In this document: piece after piece, positions 1 to 7,332 of the stretch
How the letters are laid out: every line of letters starts with the position of its first letter
Numbering within the stretch: position 1 is the first letter of the stretch
NCBI GenBank assembly: GCA_024697985.1
Contig: JAILRX010000200.1
Span: 1-12,552 of the forward strand
From: Treponemataceae bacterium
GTDB taxonomy: Bacteria > Spirochaetota > Spirochaetia > Treponematales > Treponemataceae
Length of the DNA: 12,552 nucleotides
Direction: 5' to 3'
The notes under the pieces: generated by a model
The model's input: the letters and a program-made list of their open reading frames with translations, nothing else
Told to the model about the DNA's origin: nothing
Database searches by the model: none
Made by a program: the position numbers and the translations under genes

Positions 1-1
1 A

Positions 2-1039
2 TTATGAATTGATATTGTCGTAAGCACTCTTGCTTGAATCCATATCCTTAAACAGATCAAAGGCCTGTCCAGCACCGATAGCTACACATTCCAATGGATT
101 TTCAACAAGAATAACAGGAACACCTGTTTCTTTCTTAATCAAAGCAGGAAGTCCCTTAAGCAAAGAACCACCACCTGTCATTACGATACCATGAGTCAAA
201 ATATCTGCTGCAAGTTCTGGAGGAGTCTGTGCAAGAGTAAGTTTAATCTCATCTACAATCTGAGTAACAGGATCTTTCAAGGCTTCCCTTACTTCAACTG
301 AGTCAATTTCAACTCGTCTTGGAAGACCAGTAATTGTATCGTTACCTCGAATTTCCATTTTTTCGATATTTTTATCTGGAGCTGCATTACCGATTTCAAT
401 CTTAAGTTTTTCAGCAGCTGCACCACCAATAACAAGCTGATATACATCTCGAACATGCTTGATGATGGCCTGGTCAAATTCATCACCACCAAGACGAATG
501 GCATTTGTTACTACCATACCGCCAAGTGAAATAACAGATACTTCTGTAGTACCACCACCAATATCACAAATCATATGACCTTCCGGTTCATTGATTGGAA
601 TCTGAGCTCCGATAGCTGCAGCCAGAGATTCTTCAATTACATGAACTTCCTTGGCACCAGCCTTGAGAGCTGCTTCTTCAACAGCCTTTTTTTCTACTTC
701 GGTAATACAACTTGGAATACCGATTTTCATTCGCATTGACTTGAAAAGTTTATGTTTTGGCATGATTTTAGTAATGAAATAACGAATCATTTTTTCAGTA
801 CTTTCATCATCTGCGATAACACCATCTGCCAAAGGTCGAATTGCCTGAATATCTCCAGGAGTTTTATACAACATTCTTTTTGCATCAGCACCAACAGCTA
901 CAACTCTCTTGGTACCTTTTTCAACAGCTACAACAGAAGGTTCATTTACTACAATACCCTGTCCCTTTACATAAATCAAAGTATTGCAGGTACCCAAATC
1001 GATACCGATATCTGTCGTAAAATTATCAAACAAACCCAT
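2..1039 (-). CDS. mreB: Rod-shape-determining protein MreB (bacterial actin homologue)
   Basis: MreB is the ATP-binding actin homologue that forms membrane-associated filaments and positions the elongation-phase peptidoglycan machinery. The 345-residue product has the usual family length and starts MGLFDNFTTDIGIDLGT. The phosphate-1 loop is at residues 10-24, with DLGTCNT at 14-20. IEES at 135-138 holds the glutamate expected to activate water, phosphate-2 is DIGGGTTEVSV at 159-169, RLGGDEFD is at 182-189, and the adenosine motif GIVMTGGGS is at 284-292. A GGAGG ribosome site lies 9 nt before the ATG, at 1049-1053. The gene follows the TPR gene by 42 bases and has its own promoter overlapping the TPR stop codon. 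In treponemes mreC, mreD and penicillin-binding genes commonly follow, but here the window ends at the stop codon. The family call is essentially certain; MreB rather than the paralogue Mbl is the conventional name. Confidence 0.97.
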   Translation of the reverse strand: MGLFDNFTTDIGIDLGTCNTLIYVKGQGIVVNEPSVVAVEKGTKRVVAVGADAKRMLYKTPGDIQAIRPLADGVIADDESTEKMIRYFITKIMPKHKLFKSMRMKIGIPSCITEVEKKAVEEAALKAGAKEVHVIEESLAAAIGAQIPINEPEGHMICDIGGGTTEVSVISLGGMVVTNAIRLGGDEFDQAIIKHVRDVYQLVIGGAAAEKLKIEIGNAAPDKNIEKMEIRGNDTITGLPRRVEIDSVEVREALKDPVTQIVDEIKLTLAQTPPELAADILTHGIVMTGGGSLLKGLPALIKKETGVPVILVENPLECVAIGAGQAFDLFKDMDSSKSAYDNINS

Positions 1040-1080
1040 TTTTATATTCCTCCAGGGGGATTTTCTATATATTAATTTAA

Positions 1081-1110
1081 ATTATAAACCTAATTTCTTC
1101 CTTGCGCCAA
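1081..1110 (-). promoter_or_regulatory. Sigma-70 promoter for mreB
   Basis: On the minus strand there is TTGGCG (-35, 1105-1110), an 18-base spacer and a perfect TATAAT (-10, 1081-1086). Transcription would start near 1074 and give a leader of about 35 bases containing GGAGG. The -10 box overlaps the last codon and stop of the TPR gene, so mreB can be expressed independently of it. Predicted by eye only. Confidence 0.6.
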
Positions 1111-2035
1111 TATGATTGACATCAAGTTTTACAGCTTTACGCCACTCACTACGAGCTTTTGCAGTATCGCCATTTTTTTCATAAATATTTCCAAGTCCAT
1201 AGTAAGCATCAGCACAATTTGGAAACTTTTCAGAAATATTTTCATATTCCTTTTTAGCCTCATTAAACTTGCCTTCTTCAAAACTGATGTCAGCAAGCAG
1301 GAGGCTGCTTTTCATTATTATATCATCATCACTGCTTTCTGAAATAATCTCAACCAGATAAGGCTTAGCGATGTTGCTCTGCTTATTCTTATAATACTGC
1401 AAAGCGATAGAATATAAAAGTATGTCTGATTTTCTATTTTTAAGTGCCCGCGTAAATTCAATTATGCTTTCCTGAGTCATGCCAAGATCTGCATAGCAGA
1501 GCCCCATGTATTCAGAAATATCTGGAGATTCATATCCGTTTTCAACTGCGAGCTGAAGATATTTAATGACTAAATCTGAGTAATAATAGTAGCCGGATAC
1601 GCTGTTTTTTTGAAAATATGCTTTTCCCAGCATATAATAAAGCTGAGGAAGACTTGCCGCATTAGAACTGTAGATTGCAAACCTGATGCAATTTATGGCT
1701 TCATCAAGATAGTTCTGAGTATTGGTAACATCATTTTGAGACAGAGCTAAAAAGAAAGATGAATATCCGTGAAAAATAACGGCATTTATATTTAAAGGAT
1801 TTTTTTCGATAAGAAGAGCAGAATCATCATAGACTTTCTGATAATCGTTCTGCTCCCAGGCTTTATAAAGACGGTTTACGGTAGGACTGACATTCTGGGA
1901 TTTTGAAAAGAATGTTACAAAAAAGATAACAATGCCGGTAATCAAGACCAGAGCTGCAATCGAGATACATGCAATCATCAAGGCCTTTGACTTTCTTTTT
2001 ACAACATTGCCCTCTTTTTTAACAAAATCTTTCAT
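1082..2035 (-). CDS. Membrane-anchored tetratricopeptide-repeat protein
   Basis: The 317-residue product begins MKDFVKKEGNVVKRK. It has a short basic cytoplasmic N-terminus, one hydrophobic segment at about residues 18-43, and then a helical domain with TPR-like repeats (about 131-164, 173-206, 208-239, 241-272 and 274-307). The last is the clearest (ADAYYGLGNIYEKNGDTAKA). This architecture, with the repeats most likely outside the inner membrane, fits a protein-protein scaffold; no catalytic motif is seen. A frame open to 2110 would add 25 residues, but that DNA is the 3' end of rnpB, so I chose the ATG at 2033-2035. Its ribosome site is poor: GGGGG only 2 bases before the ATG. A GTG at 2042-2044 is the alternative. 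Its place just before mreB, as I recall for T. pallidum, suggests a cell-envelope role, which is inference. Confidence 0.85.
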   Translation of the reverse strand: MKDFVKKEGNVVKRKSKALMIACISIAALVLITGIVIFFVTFFSKSQNVSPTVNRLYKAWEQNDYQKVYDDSALLIEKNPLNINAVIFHGYSSFFLALSQNDVTNTQNYLDEAINCIRFAIYSSNAASLPQLYYMLGKAYFQKNSVSGYYYYSDLVIKYLQLAVENGYESPDISEYMGLCYADLGMTQESIIEFTRALKNRKSDILLYSIALQYYKNKQSNIAKPYLVEIISESSDDDIIMKSSLLLADISFEEGKFNEAKKEYENISEKFPNCADAYYGLGNIYEKNGDTAKARSEWRKAVKLDVNHIGARKKLGL

Positions 2036-2047
2036 ATCCCCCACACC

Positions 2048-2056
2048 AAAAAAAAA
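2048..2056 (-). terminator. U9 tract directly after the RNase P RNA closing helix
   Basis: Nine consecutive T on the minus strand follow immediately after the 3' strand of the rnpB P1 helix. No local hairpin of normal size precedes them. If they terminate transcription, the helix would have to be the long-range P1 stem formed with the 5' end of the RNA. Alternatively the tract merely marks a processing boundary. The function is inferred. Confidence 0.45.
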
Positions 2057-2426
2057 GAGATGGAAAAGTGAGCCGAGTTCTGTCACATCAGTTTCCCAAT
2101 GTGCAATCATCTATCTGCACAATCCATTACTGAATTGCTCCAGCAGCCTACCCGTAATCATTTATCGGAAATAAGATTACTGCTTGACTTTGCTTCGAAT
2201 GAGGTTTACACAGCCATTTTCTGTTACCAAAAAATGCGGTAGGCTCTTACCCTGCCATTTCACCCTTACTTAAGGTTTTGACACCAAAAGCGGTTTAATT
2301 TCTGTTGCACTGTCTGTCACAGGTAAAACCTGCGCCCGGTTGTTACCCGGCATTCTTTCCGAAGAAGCCCGGACTTTCCTCCCGTCCAGCATATCAGACA
2401 CTGAACGGGCGATTGCTTTCCATCTC
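2057..2426 (-). ncRNA. rnpB: RNase P RNA (bacterial type A)
   Basis: This is the catalytic RNA that removes 5' leaders from tRNA precursors. The conserved 5' core GGAGGAAAGTCCGGGCTTC is at 2364-2382, and its P4 partner ACAGAACTCGGCT is at about 2071-2083. AGATAGATGATTGC is at about 2103-2116, and GGTAAGAGCCTACCGC, GGTAAC and ACAGAAA-type core elements occur in the expected order. Helices can be drawn by hand. P1 pairs GAGATGGAAA at the 5' end with TTTCCATCTC at the 3' end, P2 pairs GCAATC with GATTGC, and P3 is a stem with CCCGT and ACGGG arms. The length of about 370 nt is normal. It sits between the zinc-ribbon gene and the TPR gene. The ends are set from P1, so they may be off by a few bases. 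Confidence 0.96.
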
Positions 2427-2432
2427 TATATT

Positions 2433-2462
2433 ATTTTAATTAAAAATCCAAGTTTTCGTCAG
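2433..2462 (-). promoter_or_regulatory. Probable sigma-70 promoter for rnpB
   Basis: CTGACG (-35, 2457-2462), an 18-base spacer and TAAAAT (-10, 2433-2438) place the start at about 2426, the first base of the P1 helix of the RNase P RNA. The agreement between the predicted start and the structural 5' end supports the call. The promoter overlaps the last codons and stop of the zinc-ribbon gene. Confidence 0.6.
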
Positions 2463-3288
2463 ATCTTTTTTCTTCAGAATCTTCATCTTCGTCGAAATCT
2501 TCTTCATCAGCAAATTCGTCATCATCAAGATCTGCAAGACTTCCAGTATCATCCATCTGGTAATACTGTTCTTCGTCACCTTCAACTTCCTGATAGTAAA
2601 GAATTCGGCTGCAATAAGGACAGAAAACAATTTTCTCACCTGAATGAACATCATTTGCAAACTGAGCAGGAAGAATCATATGACATCCGTCACAAACATT
2701 TCCCTTAACAGCTACGATACCTTTGTTATGCTTGCTCTTTACGATTCTCTTGAACTTGAAGATGATTTCAGAATCAATTCCTTCTGAAAGTTCAGCTTCC
2801 TGTTTTTCAAGGCTTGTAAGTTTAGCCTGATACTGTGTTACTTCATTATCAAGAGAAGCTTTGCTCTGTTCGAGTTCAGATTCCTGAGACTGAATCATTT
2901 CCTGACATTTATTAAGAGTATCATTCAGTTCTGCAAGTCTCTTTTCTTCTTTTTCAAGTTCTTTTCGAACTGTATGACCAAGTTCCTTAGAATCATTGAT
3001 TTCTTTTTCCAAAGTTTCATACTCTCTGTGAGTAGCAACATTATCCATATCTTTTTCGGCTTTTTCACGCTGAGCTTCTGCCTGAGCCAATTTTACTTTC
3101 AAATCGCTGACTTTAGCTTTTGAGTCATCGTATTCACCATTTTTTTCGATAAACTCTTTCTTAAGTCGTGCAAGAAGTTCATCCTGTGATGTAAGCAATT
3201 TTGGAGCTTCATCAATCTGTGCCTGCAATTCATATTTTTCTGAAAGAACTTCCTGTAAGTTTCTCAGTTTATCAAATACTTCAACCAT
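2440..3288 (-). CDS. C4-type zinc-ribbon coiled-coil protein (COG1579-like)
   Basis: The product has 282 residues. Residues about 5-180 are a long heptad-rich coiled coil dominated by E, K, Q and L. Residues 196-230 form a C4 zinc ribbon, with CDGC at 199-202 and CPYC at 223-226. The last 52 residues (231-282) are strikingly acidic, with 26 D or E. This matches the COG1579 / zf-RING_7 family of predicted nucleic-acid-binding proteins, whose biochemical role is not settled. An AGAGG ribosome site is 8 bases before the ATG. It lies directly after rpoD, has its own strong promoter, and is followed by rnpB. From memory T. pallidum has the same gene next to rpoD. Its proximity to sigma-70 and RNase P suggests a transcription or translation role, but that is inference. 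The acidic tail could mimic nucleic acid or bind a basic partner. Confidence 0.88.
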   Translation of the reverse strand: MVEVFDKLRNLQEVLSEKYELQAQIDEAPKLLTSQDELLARLKKEFIEKNGEYDDSKAKVSDLKVKLAQAEAQREKAEKDMDNVATHREYETLEKEINDSKELGHTVRKELEKEEKRLAELNDTLNKCQEMIQSQESELEQSKASLDNEVTQYQAKLTSLEKQEAELSEGIDSEIIFKFKRIVKSKHNKGIVAVKGNVCDGCHMILPAQFANDVHSGEKIVFCPYCSRILYYQEVEGDEEQYYQMDDTGSLADLDDDEFADEEDFDEDEDSEEKRSDENLDF

Positions 3289-3324
3289 TTCTATAACCTC
3301 TTCAAACTAAACAAGTGGTAAAAT

Positions 3325-3353
3325 ATTATACAAAATTATAATTTAACTGTCTA
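3325..3353 (-). promoter_or_regulatory. Strong sigma-70 promoter for the zinc-ribbon gene
   Basis: TAGACA (-35, 3348-3353), a 17-base spacer and a perfect TATAAT (-10, 3325-3330) lie on the minus strand, with a start near 3318 and a leader of about 30 bases. The -35 box covers the penultimate codons of rpoD. It allows expression of the zinc-ribbon gene separately from rpoD. Confidence 0.7.
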
Positions 3354-5124
3354 TATAATCTCTTAAGCCGCTGGACCTTCGAGGATGTCGCAACCTTCGC
3401 AATGCTTTTGCTTCAATCTGTCTGATTCGTTCACGAGTTACGTCAAAACAAAGTCCAACTTCTTCAAGTGTAAGCGAATAACCATCTTCAAGACCGAATC
3501 GCATTTTAAGAACTTCCTGTTCACGAGGTGGCAAAGTAGCCAGTACTTCATGAACCTGTTCCTGAAGCAATGTATAAGCAGTCTGATTTGCTGTATTTTC
3601 AACTTCCTTATCCTCGATAAAATCTCCAAGCAAAGAATCTTCTTCTTCTCCAATTGGAGTTTCAAGAGAAATAGGTTCTCGGGCAACGCTCTTAACCTGC
3701 TTAACCCTGCTTACCTGCCAGCCAAGCTGTTCTGCAATCTCTTCATCACTTGGCTCACGACCAAGTTTCTGCATGAGCTGTCTTGATTCTCGCATTACCT
3801 TATTGATCTGTTCAATCATGTGGACAGGAACACGAATGGTTCTTGCCTGATCAGAAATAGACCTTGTAATTGCCTGTCTGATCCACCAGGTAGCATAAGT
3901 TGAAAATTTATAGCCTTTTCGGTATTCAAATTTTTCAACAGCCTTGATAAGACCGATATTTCCTTCCTGAACAAGATCGAAGAACTGAAGTCCACGGTTG
4001 GTGTATTTCTTTGCGATAGAAACAACAAGTCGCAGGTTTGCATTGATAAGGCGGGTCTTTGTCACCTCAACCATCTTCTTTCCGCGAAGGATTTCCTTGG
4101 TCATTTCCTGGATTTCCTGTACGTTGTTTTCAAAATCATATTCGAGTCGACGGAGCTTTCTGTCGATTTTCTGAATCTGAGTGTAGACATCACGAATTTC
4201 ATCAGCACTCATTCCGAGTTCCTGCTCAAGCTTCATTCTTTCAGACTTGATGGCGATTTTCTTACCCAGACTTCTGAGTTCAGAATAGTCGCTGATTCGA
4301 AGTTCCTTGGCTTTTCGCTCCTGCTTGTGCTGATATTCATCAATTTTCTTTGAGTTTTCGATGAACTTATTGGCAAATCTTTCAAGTTCTTCTGTCTGAA
4401 TATCAATTTTCTGAAGTTCAGGCAGGATTTTTGCCCTAAGAGCCATCAATTCTTCATCTTCAAAGTAATTGACTACATCTGTTTCGTAAAGCTGCTTTTT
4501 GAGGGCCGTATACTGCTTCAATTCCGGAAGAATTGGCTTGAGGACATCGGCATAAGCAATCTGAAGTCGTCGTCTTTCAGCGATTTCCTCATTGATTTCT
4601 TTTCGAACCTTGCTTGTGCTTGGCTGTTCTACTTTAGTAAAGGCTTTTTTTGCGATTTCATAAAATTCAGGAATGATCATTCCAGAACTTTTGATTACGT
4701 CTTTGATAATGTTTTCACCTTCTTCCATCTTCATAGAAAGCTCAACTTCCTGTTCAGCTGTAAGAAGATTTTCCTTACCGATTTCTCTTAAGTATAATTT
4801 GATAGGATCATCACCACTGCTGCCAGCTTTTTCGCCGGTATAAACCATTCGTTTTTTCTCGGTGGTAACTTCTTTTACAACATCGTCCGAATCTTCTTCA
4901 TCAAGAAGTTCGTCATCTCCCTCGTCATCGTCCATTTCACCTTCATCTTCAACAAACTCAATGTTGTTTTCCTGAAGTGTATTATAAACCTTCGACATTT
5001 TTTCAGTATTCTTGATGATGTCGGCCGGTAAAAGCTCATTCAACTCATCCCAATTTACCTGTTTCTTATCCTTAGCATAATCAACAAGCTTTGCAATTGC
5101 AGAATCCAGTTCGATATCTGTCAT
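3343..5124 (-). CDS. rpoD: RNA polymerase primary sigma factor RpoD (sigma-70)
   Basis: This is the housekeeping sigma factor that directs RNA polymerase to -35/-10 promoters. The product has 593 residues. Region 1.1 covers about 1-57, followed by an acidic linker at 58-82. Region 1.2 starts at DPIKLYLREIG (106-116), and a large non-conserved, highly charged segment spans about 136-350. Region 2 is NANLRLVVSIAKKYTNRGL (361-379) through TYATWWIRQAITRSI (409-423), where the 2.4 helix reads the -10 box. Region 3 follows, and region 4.2 has the helix-turn-helix VTRERIRQIEAKALRRLRHP (562-581) that reads the -35 box. AGGGA lies 7 bases before the ATG. The upstream gene is dnaG, as in the classical macromolecular-synthesis cluster, but about 405 bases separate them. 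Expression is predicted from an extended -10 promoter at 5474-5502 with a leader of about 340 bases. All key helices look intact. Confidence 0.97.
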   Translation of the reverse strand: MTDIELDSAIAKLVDYAKDKKQVNWDELNELLPADIIKNTEKMSKVYNTLQENNIEFVEDEGEMDDDEGDDELLDEEDSDDVVKEVTTEKKRMVYTGEKAGSSGDDPIKLYLREIGKENLLTAEQEVELSMKMEEGENIIKDVIKSSGMIIPEFYEIAKKAFTKVEQPSTSKVRKEINEEIAERRRLQIAYADVLKPILPELKQYTALKKQLYETDVVNYFEDEELMALRAKILPELQKIDIQTEELERFANKFIENSKKIDEYQHKQERKAKELRISDYSELRSLGKKIAIKSERMKLEQELGMSADEIRDVYTQIQKIDRKLRRLEYDFENNVQEIQEMTKEILRGKKMVEVTKTRLINANLRLVVSIAKKYTNRGLQFFDLVQEGNIGLIKAVEKFEYRKGYKFSTYATWWIRQAITRSISDQARTIRVPVHMIEQINKVMRESRQLMQKLGREPSDEEIAEQLGWQVSRVKQVKSVAREPISLETPIGEEEDSLLGDFIEDKEVENTANQTAYTLLQEQVHEVLATLPPREQEVLKMRFGLEDGYSLTLEEVGLCFDVTRERIRQIEAKALRRLRHPRRSSGLRDYIDS

Positions 5125-5232
5125 CCGATAATCCCTTTTAGTTGTATGTTTTTAATCCTGAATCATTGCCCGACAACTCTTTGTCTGAAAGGTCCAAATA
5201 CGTCAAAAGACAAACAGAACGTAATTTAGAAA

Positions 5233-5472
5233 AAAAATTTCTATTCTCGAAACGACAGCCTGACCGACTAAAATGCGGCATTTCCCTACACGGCTCTTCT
5301 ATTTTTTATATTTTTCTTTCGGAAGGTATAGAATTTTTATCCTGCAATTCTGGAACTTTTGATTAATGAAATCTCTTATTACGGCCTCAGAGTATAGAGT
5401 TTAAGCCTGACACAACTGATTCAGACTCGTTGATTTTTTAGAGTCCATGTCGGATTATAAAAAATCAGCATA
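5233..5472 (-). pseudogene. Relic of a dnaG C-terminal segment in the dnaG-rpoD gap
   Basis: The gap after dnaG contains a decayed copy of part of dnaG itself. Read on the minus strand from 5472, one frame gives LNQLCQA-stop and then EAVIRDFINQ, which aligns with LNQLCQT and EAVRRDFSNQ at DnaG residues 411-432. Further on it gives AVVSRIEIF, which aligns with AVVARMENF at 468-476. The frame is held with only small length differences but carries at least three stop codons. By hand, 5379-5431 matches 6051-6103 at about 40 of 53 bases, including identical runs such as CTGACACA. Weaker similarity may continue towards 5150. It covers only the region between the catalytic core and the C-terminal domain, so it cannot encode a primase. 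The simplest reading is an old partial tandem duplication or failed gene replacement, now non-coding. The borders are approximate. Confidence 0.8.
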
Positions 5473-5473
5473 G

Positions 5474-5502
5474 ATATTAACAGCATTTTCGGCATTCGTC
5501 AA
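5474..5502 (-). promoter_or_regulatory. Extended -10 sigma-70 promoter for rpoD
   Basis: TTGACG (-35, 5497-5502) is followed by a 17-base spacer ending in TGT, so TG stands one base before the -10 box, and then TAATAT (-10, 5474-5479). Transcription would begin near 5467 and run through the dnaG relic before reaching the rpoD ATG at 5124, giving a leader of about 340 bases. It lies shortly after the dnaG stop codon. Predicted by eye. Confidence 0.6.
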
Positions 5503-5529
5503 GGACTTTTTTACATTTTTTTTAAAATT

Positions 5530-7326
5530 TTATAATTTTTTGAGTTCGTTATCGATGCCCATGATTTCGGAAAGCAAAAACTCAAGATTCTTCTTTTCTT
5601 CGAGAGTGCTCTGATTAAACTTACATACCTGGTTCTGAAGATGGTCGCGTCGGCGCTTGAGGGAATTCCGCTTTATCAAATTGACACAGTCCTGGAAGAC
5701 TTTGTCGTAGTTTTCCTGAAACTCACCTTTCGTAACTGAATTTACGGCCAGATCGCGAACCCGCTCGTCCGTGCATCGTGAAAGGAACGAATCAAAACTG
5801 GTAGAACCTTCACGGAAACACTCTTCAAGTGCAATGAACATGTCGCGCGCCAAAGGATCTTCAAAATCATCAACGTTCAAAGTGCTTCGCATCACGGAAA
5901 AGTTTTCCATTCGGGCAACCACTGCAAGCATGGCCCGAATTTCTGCATTTACGACAACAGGTCCCTTAGAAGCCTTTGGAGAACTTTCCTTTTCGTTTGA
6001 TACGTATTTTTTTTCAGGCGGATTGGAACTTTGATTTGAAAAATCACGTCTTACGGCCTCCGGGTTCAAATTATAAGTCTGACACAGCTGATTAAGGCAC
6101 GCTTCCTTTTGAATGTCAGATTTCAAAACCCGGATATATTTGAAAAATTCATAGGATGCAAGACGTTTTCCATCCAGAGTCGCAATATCAAATTTTTTTG
6201 CATAAACAGAAAGCAAAAAGTCTGCGTCAATCACGGCATTGTTGATTGCTTCAACCAAAACATCTTTTCCAAAATTGTTCAGAATTTCAGCAGGGTCTTT
6301 TCCACCCTCAAGCTTGACTATCCTTACAGAAAGCTCGTTCGAGCGGCACAGCATGATAGCCTTTATCGTCGCTTCAATTCCGGCATTATCAGAGTCAAAC
6401 GAAAGATAGACCGTATCAACGAAGCGTTCGAGCATCTGGACGTGATTTTCCGTAAGGGCCGTTCCACAGCTTGCAACCGCATTTCCAATTCCTGCCTGAT
6501 GATAGGCAATTACGTCAAAGTTCCCTTCGCAGATTACAACCTTTTTAGTAAGGCGGATTTCGTTTTTGGCAAAGTTGAAACCGAAAAGAGTCTCGCCTTT
6601 TTTATAATGAGCCGTTTCCGGGGTATTTACGTACTTACCTGACTTTTCAGGATCTCCGCGCAAAAACCTGGCACTGAAGGCAACGACATCTCCGCGCCTG
6701 TCAAAAATCGGGAACATCAGACGGTCACGAAAAAAAGCAAAGTCAGGATATTTTTTTGAAAAGAGACCTGTTTGAGCAAGAAATTCATCCGTGTAATTTT
6801 TTTTCTTCAAGAAGAATTTAAGCCATTTTCCGTCAGCCGGCGAATATCCGATTTTAAATCGGTCGGCCATTTCCTTGGAAATACCGCGGCTGTCCAGATA
6901 GTCCTGGGCAAATTTTCCCATCTCGGTTTCTGTCAAAAAATATCGGTAGGTGTCGGCAAGACGGTTATAAAGTCCGACATATTCATCGCGCTTATTGGTC
7001 GGTTCTTCGGGTACAAAATCAGAGTTGCCGTCGTAGACAACTTCGATTCCGCCTCTTTTTGCCAACTGCAGGACAGCCTCCGGAAAAGAAAGTTTTTCCA
7101 TTTCCATAAAAAAATTGATTACGCTTCCGCCACGTCCGCAGCTGAAACATTTGTACATGCCTTTTTCCGGAATTATATGAAAAGACGGGGTCTTATCAGT
7201 ATGGAAAGGACATTTTGCCCAATATTCGTTTCCACGCTTTTCAAGACTTGCGTATTCGCTGACAAGAGAAACAAAATCTGTACGCTGATTGACTTCATCA
7301 ATCGTCGAAGAAGAAATTTTTGCCAT
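5530..7326 (-). CDS. dnaG: DNA primase DnaG
   Basis: DnaG synthesises RNA primers at the replication fork in partnership with the DnaB helicase. The product has 598 residues, the usual length. The N-terminal zinc-binding domain has C39, H42, C60 and C63 (CPFHTDKTPSF and YKCFSCGRGG). The catalytic core carries the KYVNTPET motif (231-238), the TOPRIM glutamate in CEGNFDVIA (266-274, E267) and the metal-binding DSD at 311-313. A low-complexity linker at about 430-457 (SNQSSNPPEKK onward) leads to a helical C-terminal domain for helicase binding. It starts 6 bases after the mltG stop with no clear ribosome site, so translation is probably coupled to mltG. rpoD follows after a 405-base gap that holds a decayed copy of this gene's linker and early C-terminal region. 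All catalytic residues are present, so this copy should be the functional one. Confidence 0.97.
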   Translation of the reverse strand: MAKISSSTIDEVNQRTDFVSLVSEYASLEKRGNEYWAKCPFHTDKTPSFHIIPEKGMYKCFSCGRGGSVINFFMEMEKLSFPEAVLQLAKRGGIEVVYDGNSDFVPEEPTNKRDEYVGLYNRLADTYRYFLTETEMGKFAQDYLDSRGISKEMADRFKIGYSPADGKWLKFFLKKKNYTDEFLAQTGLFSKKYPDFAFFRDRLMFPIFDRRGDVVAFSARFLRGDPEKSGKYVNTPETAHYKKGETLFGFNFAKNEIRLTKKVVICEGNFDVIAYHQAGIGNAVASCGTALTENHVQMLERFVDTVYLSFDSDNAGIEATIKAIMLCRSNELSVRIVKLEGGKDPAEILNNFGKDVLVEAINNAVIDADFLLSVYAKKFDIATLDGKRLASYEFFKYIRVLKSDIQKEACLNQLCQTYNLNPEAVRRDFSNQSSNPPEKKYVSNEKESSPKASKGPVVVNAEIRAMLAVVARMENFSVMRSTLNVDDFEDPLARDMFIALEECFREGSTSFDSFLSRCTDERVRDLAVNSVTKGEFQENYDKVFQDCVNLIKRNSLKRRRDHLQNQVCKFNQSTLEEKKNLEFLLSEIMGIDNELKKL

Positions 7327-7332
7327 CAGACT

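Larger units (their letters stand above)
5125..5529. other. Gene-free stretch between dnaG and rpoD (rpoD leader)
   Basis: These 405 bases contain no intact gene on either strand. They hold the predicted rpoD promoter (5474-5502), the dnaG relic (about 5233-5472, possibly further), and the rpoD ribosome site AGGGA (5132-5136). I see no convincing intrinsic terminator after dnaG, only T- and A-rich runs at 5510-5530, and a weak five-base inverted repeat (GACTC at 5424-5428 with GAGTC at 5441-5445). Plus-strand open frames here have no recognisable content. Confidence 0.75.

Noticed and set aside
2340..2708. Plus-strand open frame spanning the 5' part of rnpB and the end of the zinc-ribbon gene
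   Set aside because: The first part is the RNase P RNA core and the rest is antisense to the zinc ribbon; no protein similarity recognised.
5142..5366. Plus-strand open frame of 74 codons in the dnaG-rpoD gap
   Set aside because: Its sequence is explained by the dnaG relic on the other strand, and it has no ribosome site or recognisable motif.
5424..5445. Inverted repeat GACTC/GAGTC in the rpoD leader as a possible terminator or riboswitch stem
   Set aside because: Only five base pairs with a 12-base A+T-rich loop and no following U tract; likely to occur by chance.
6109..6642. Open frame of 177 codons on the plus strand
   Set aside because: It lies fully antisense to the conserved catalytic part of dnaG, has no ribosome site or recognisable domain, and reflects the codon bias of the opposite strand.
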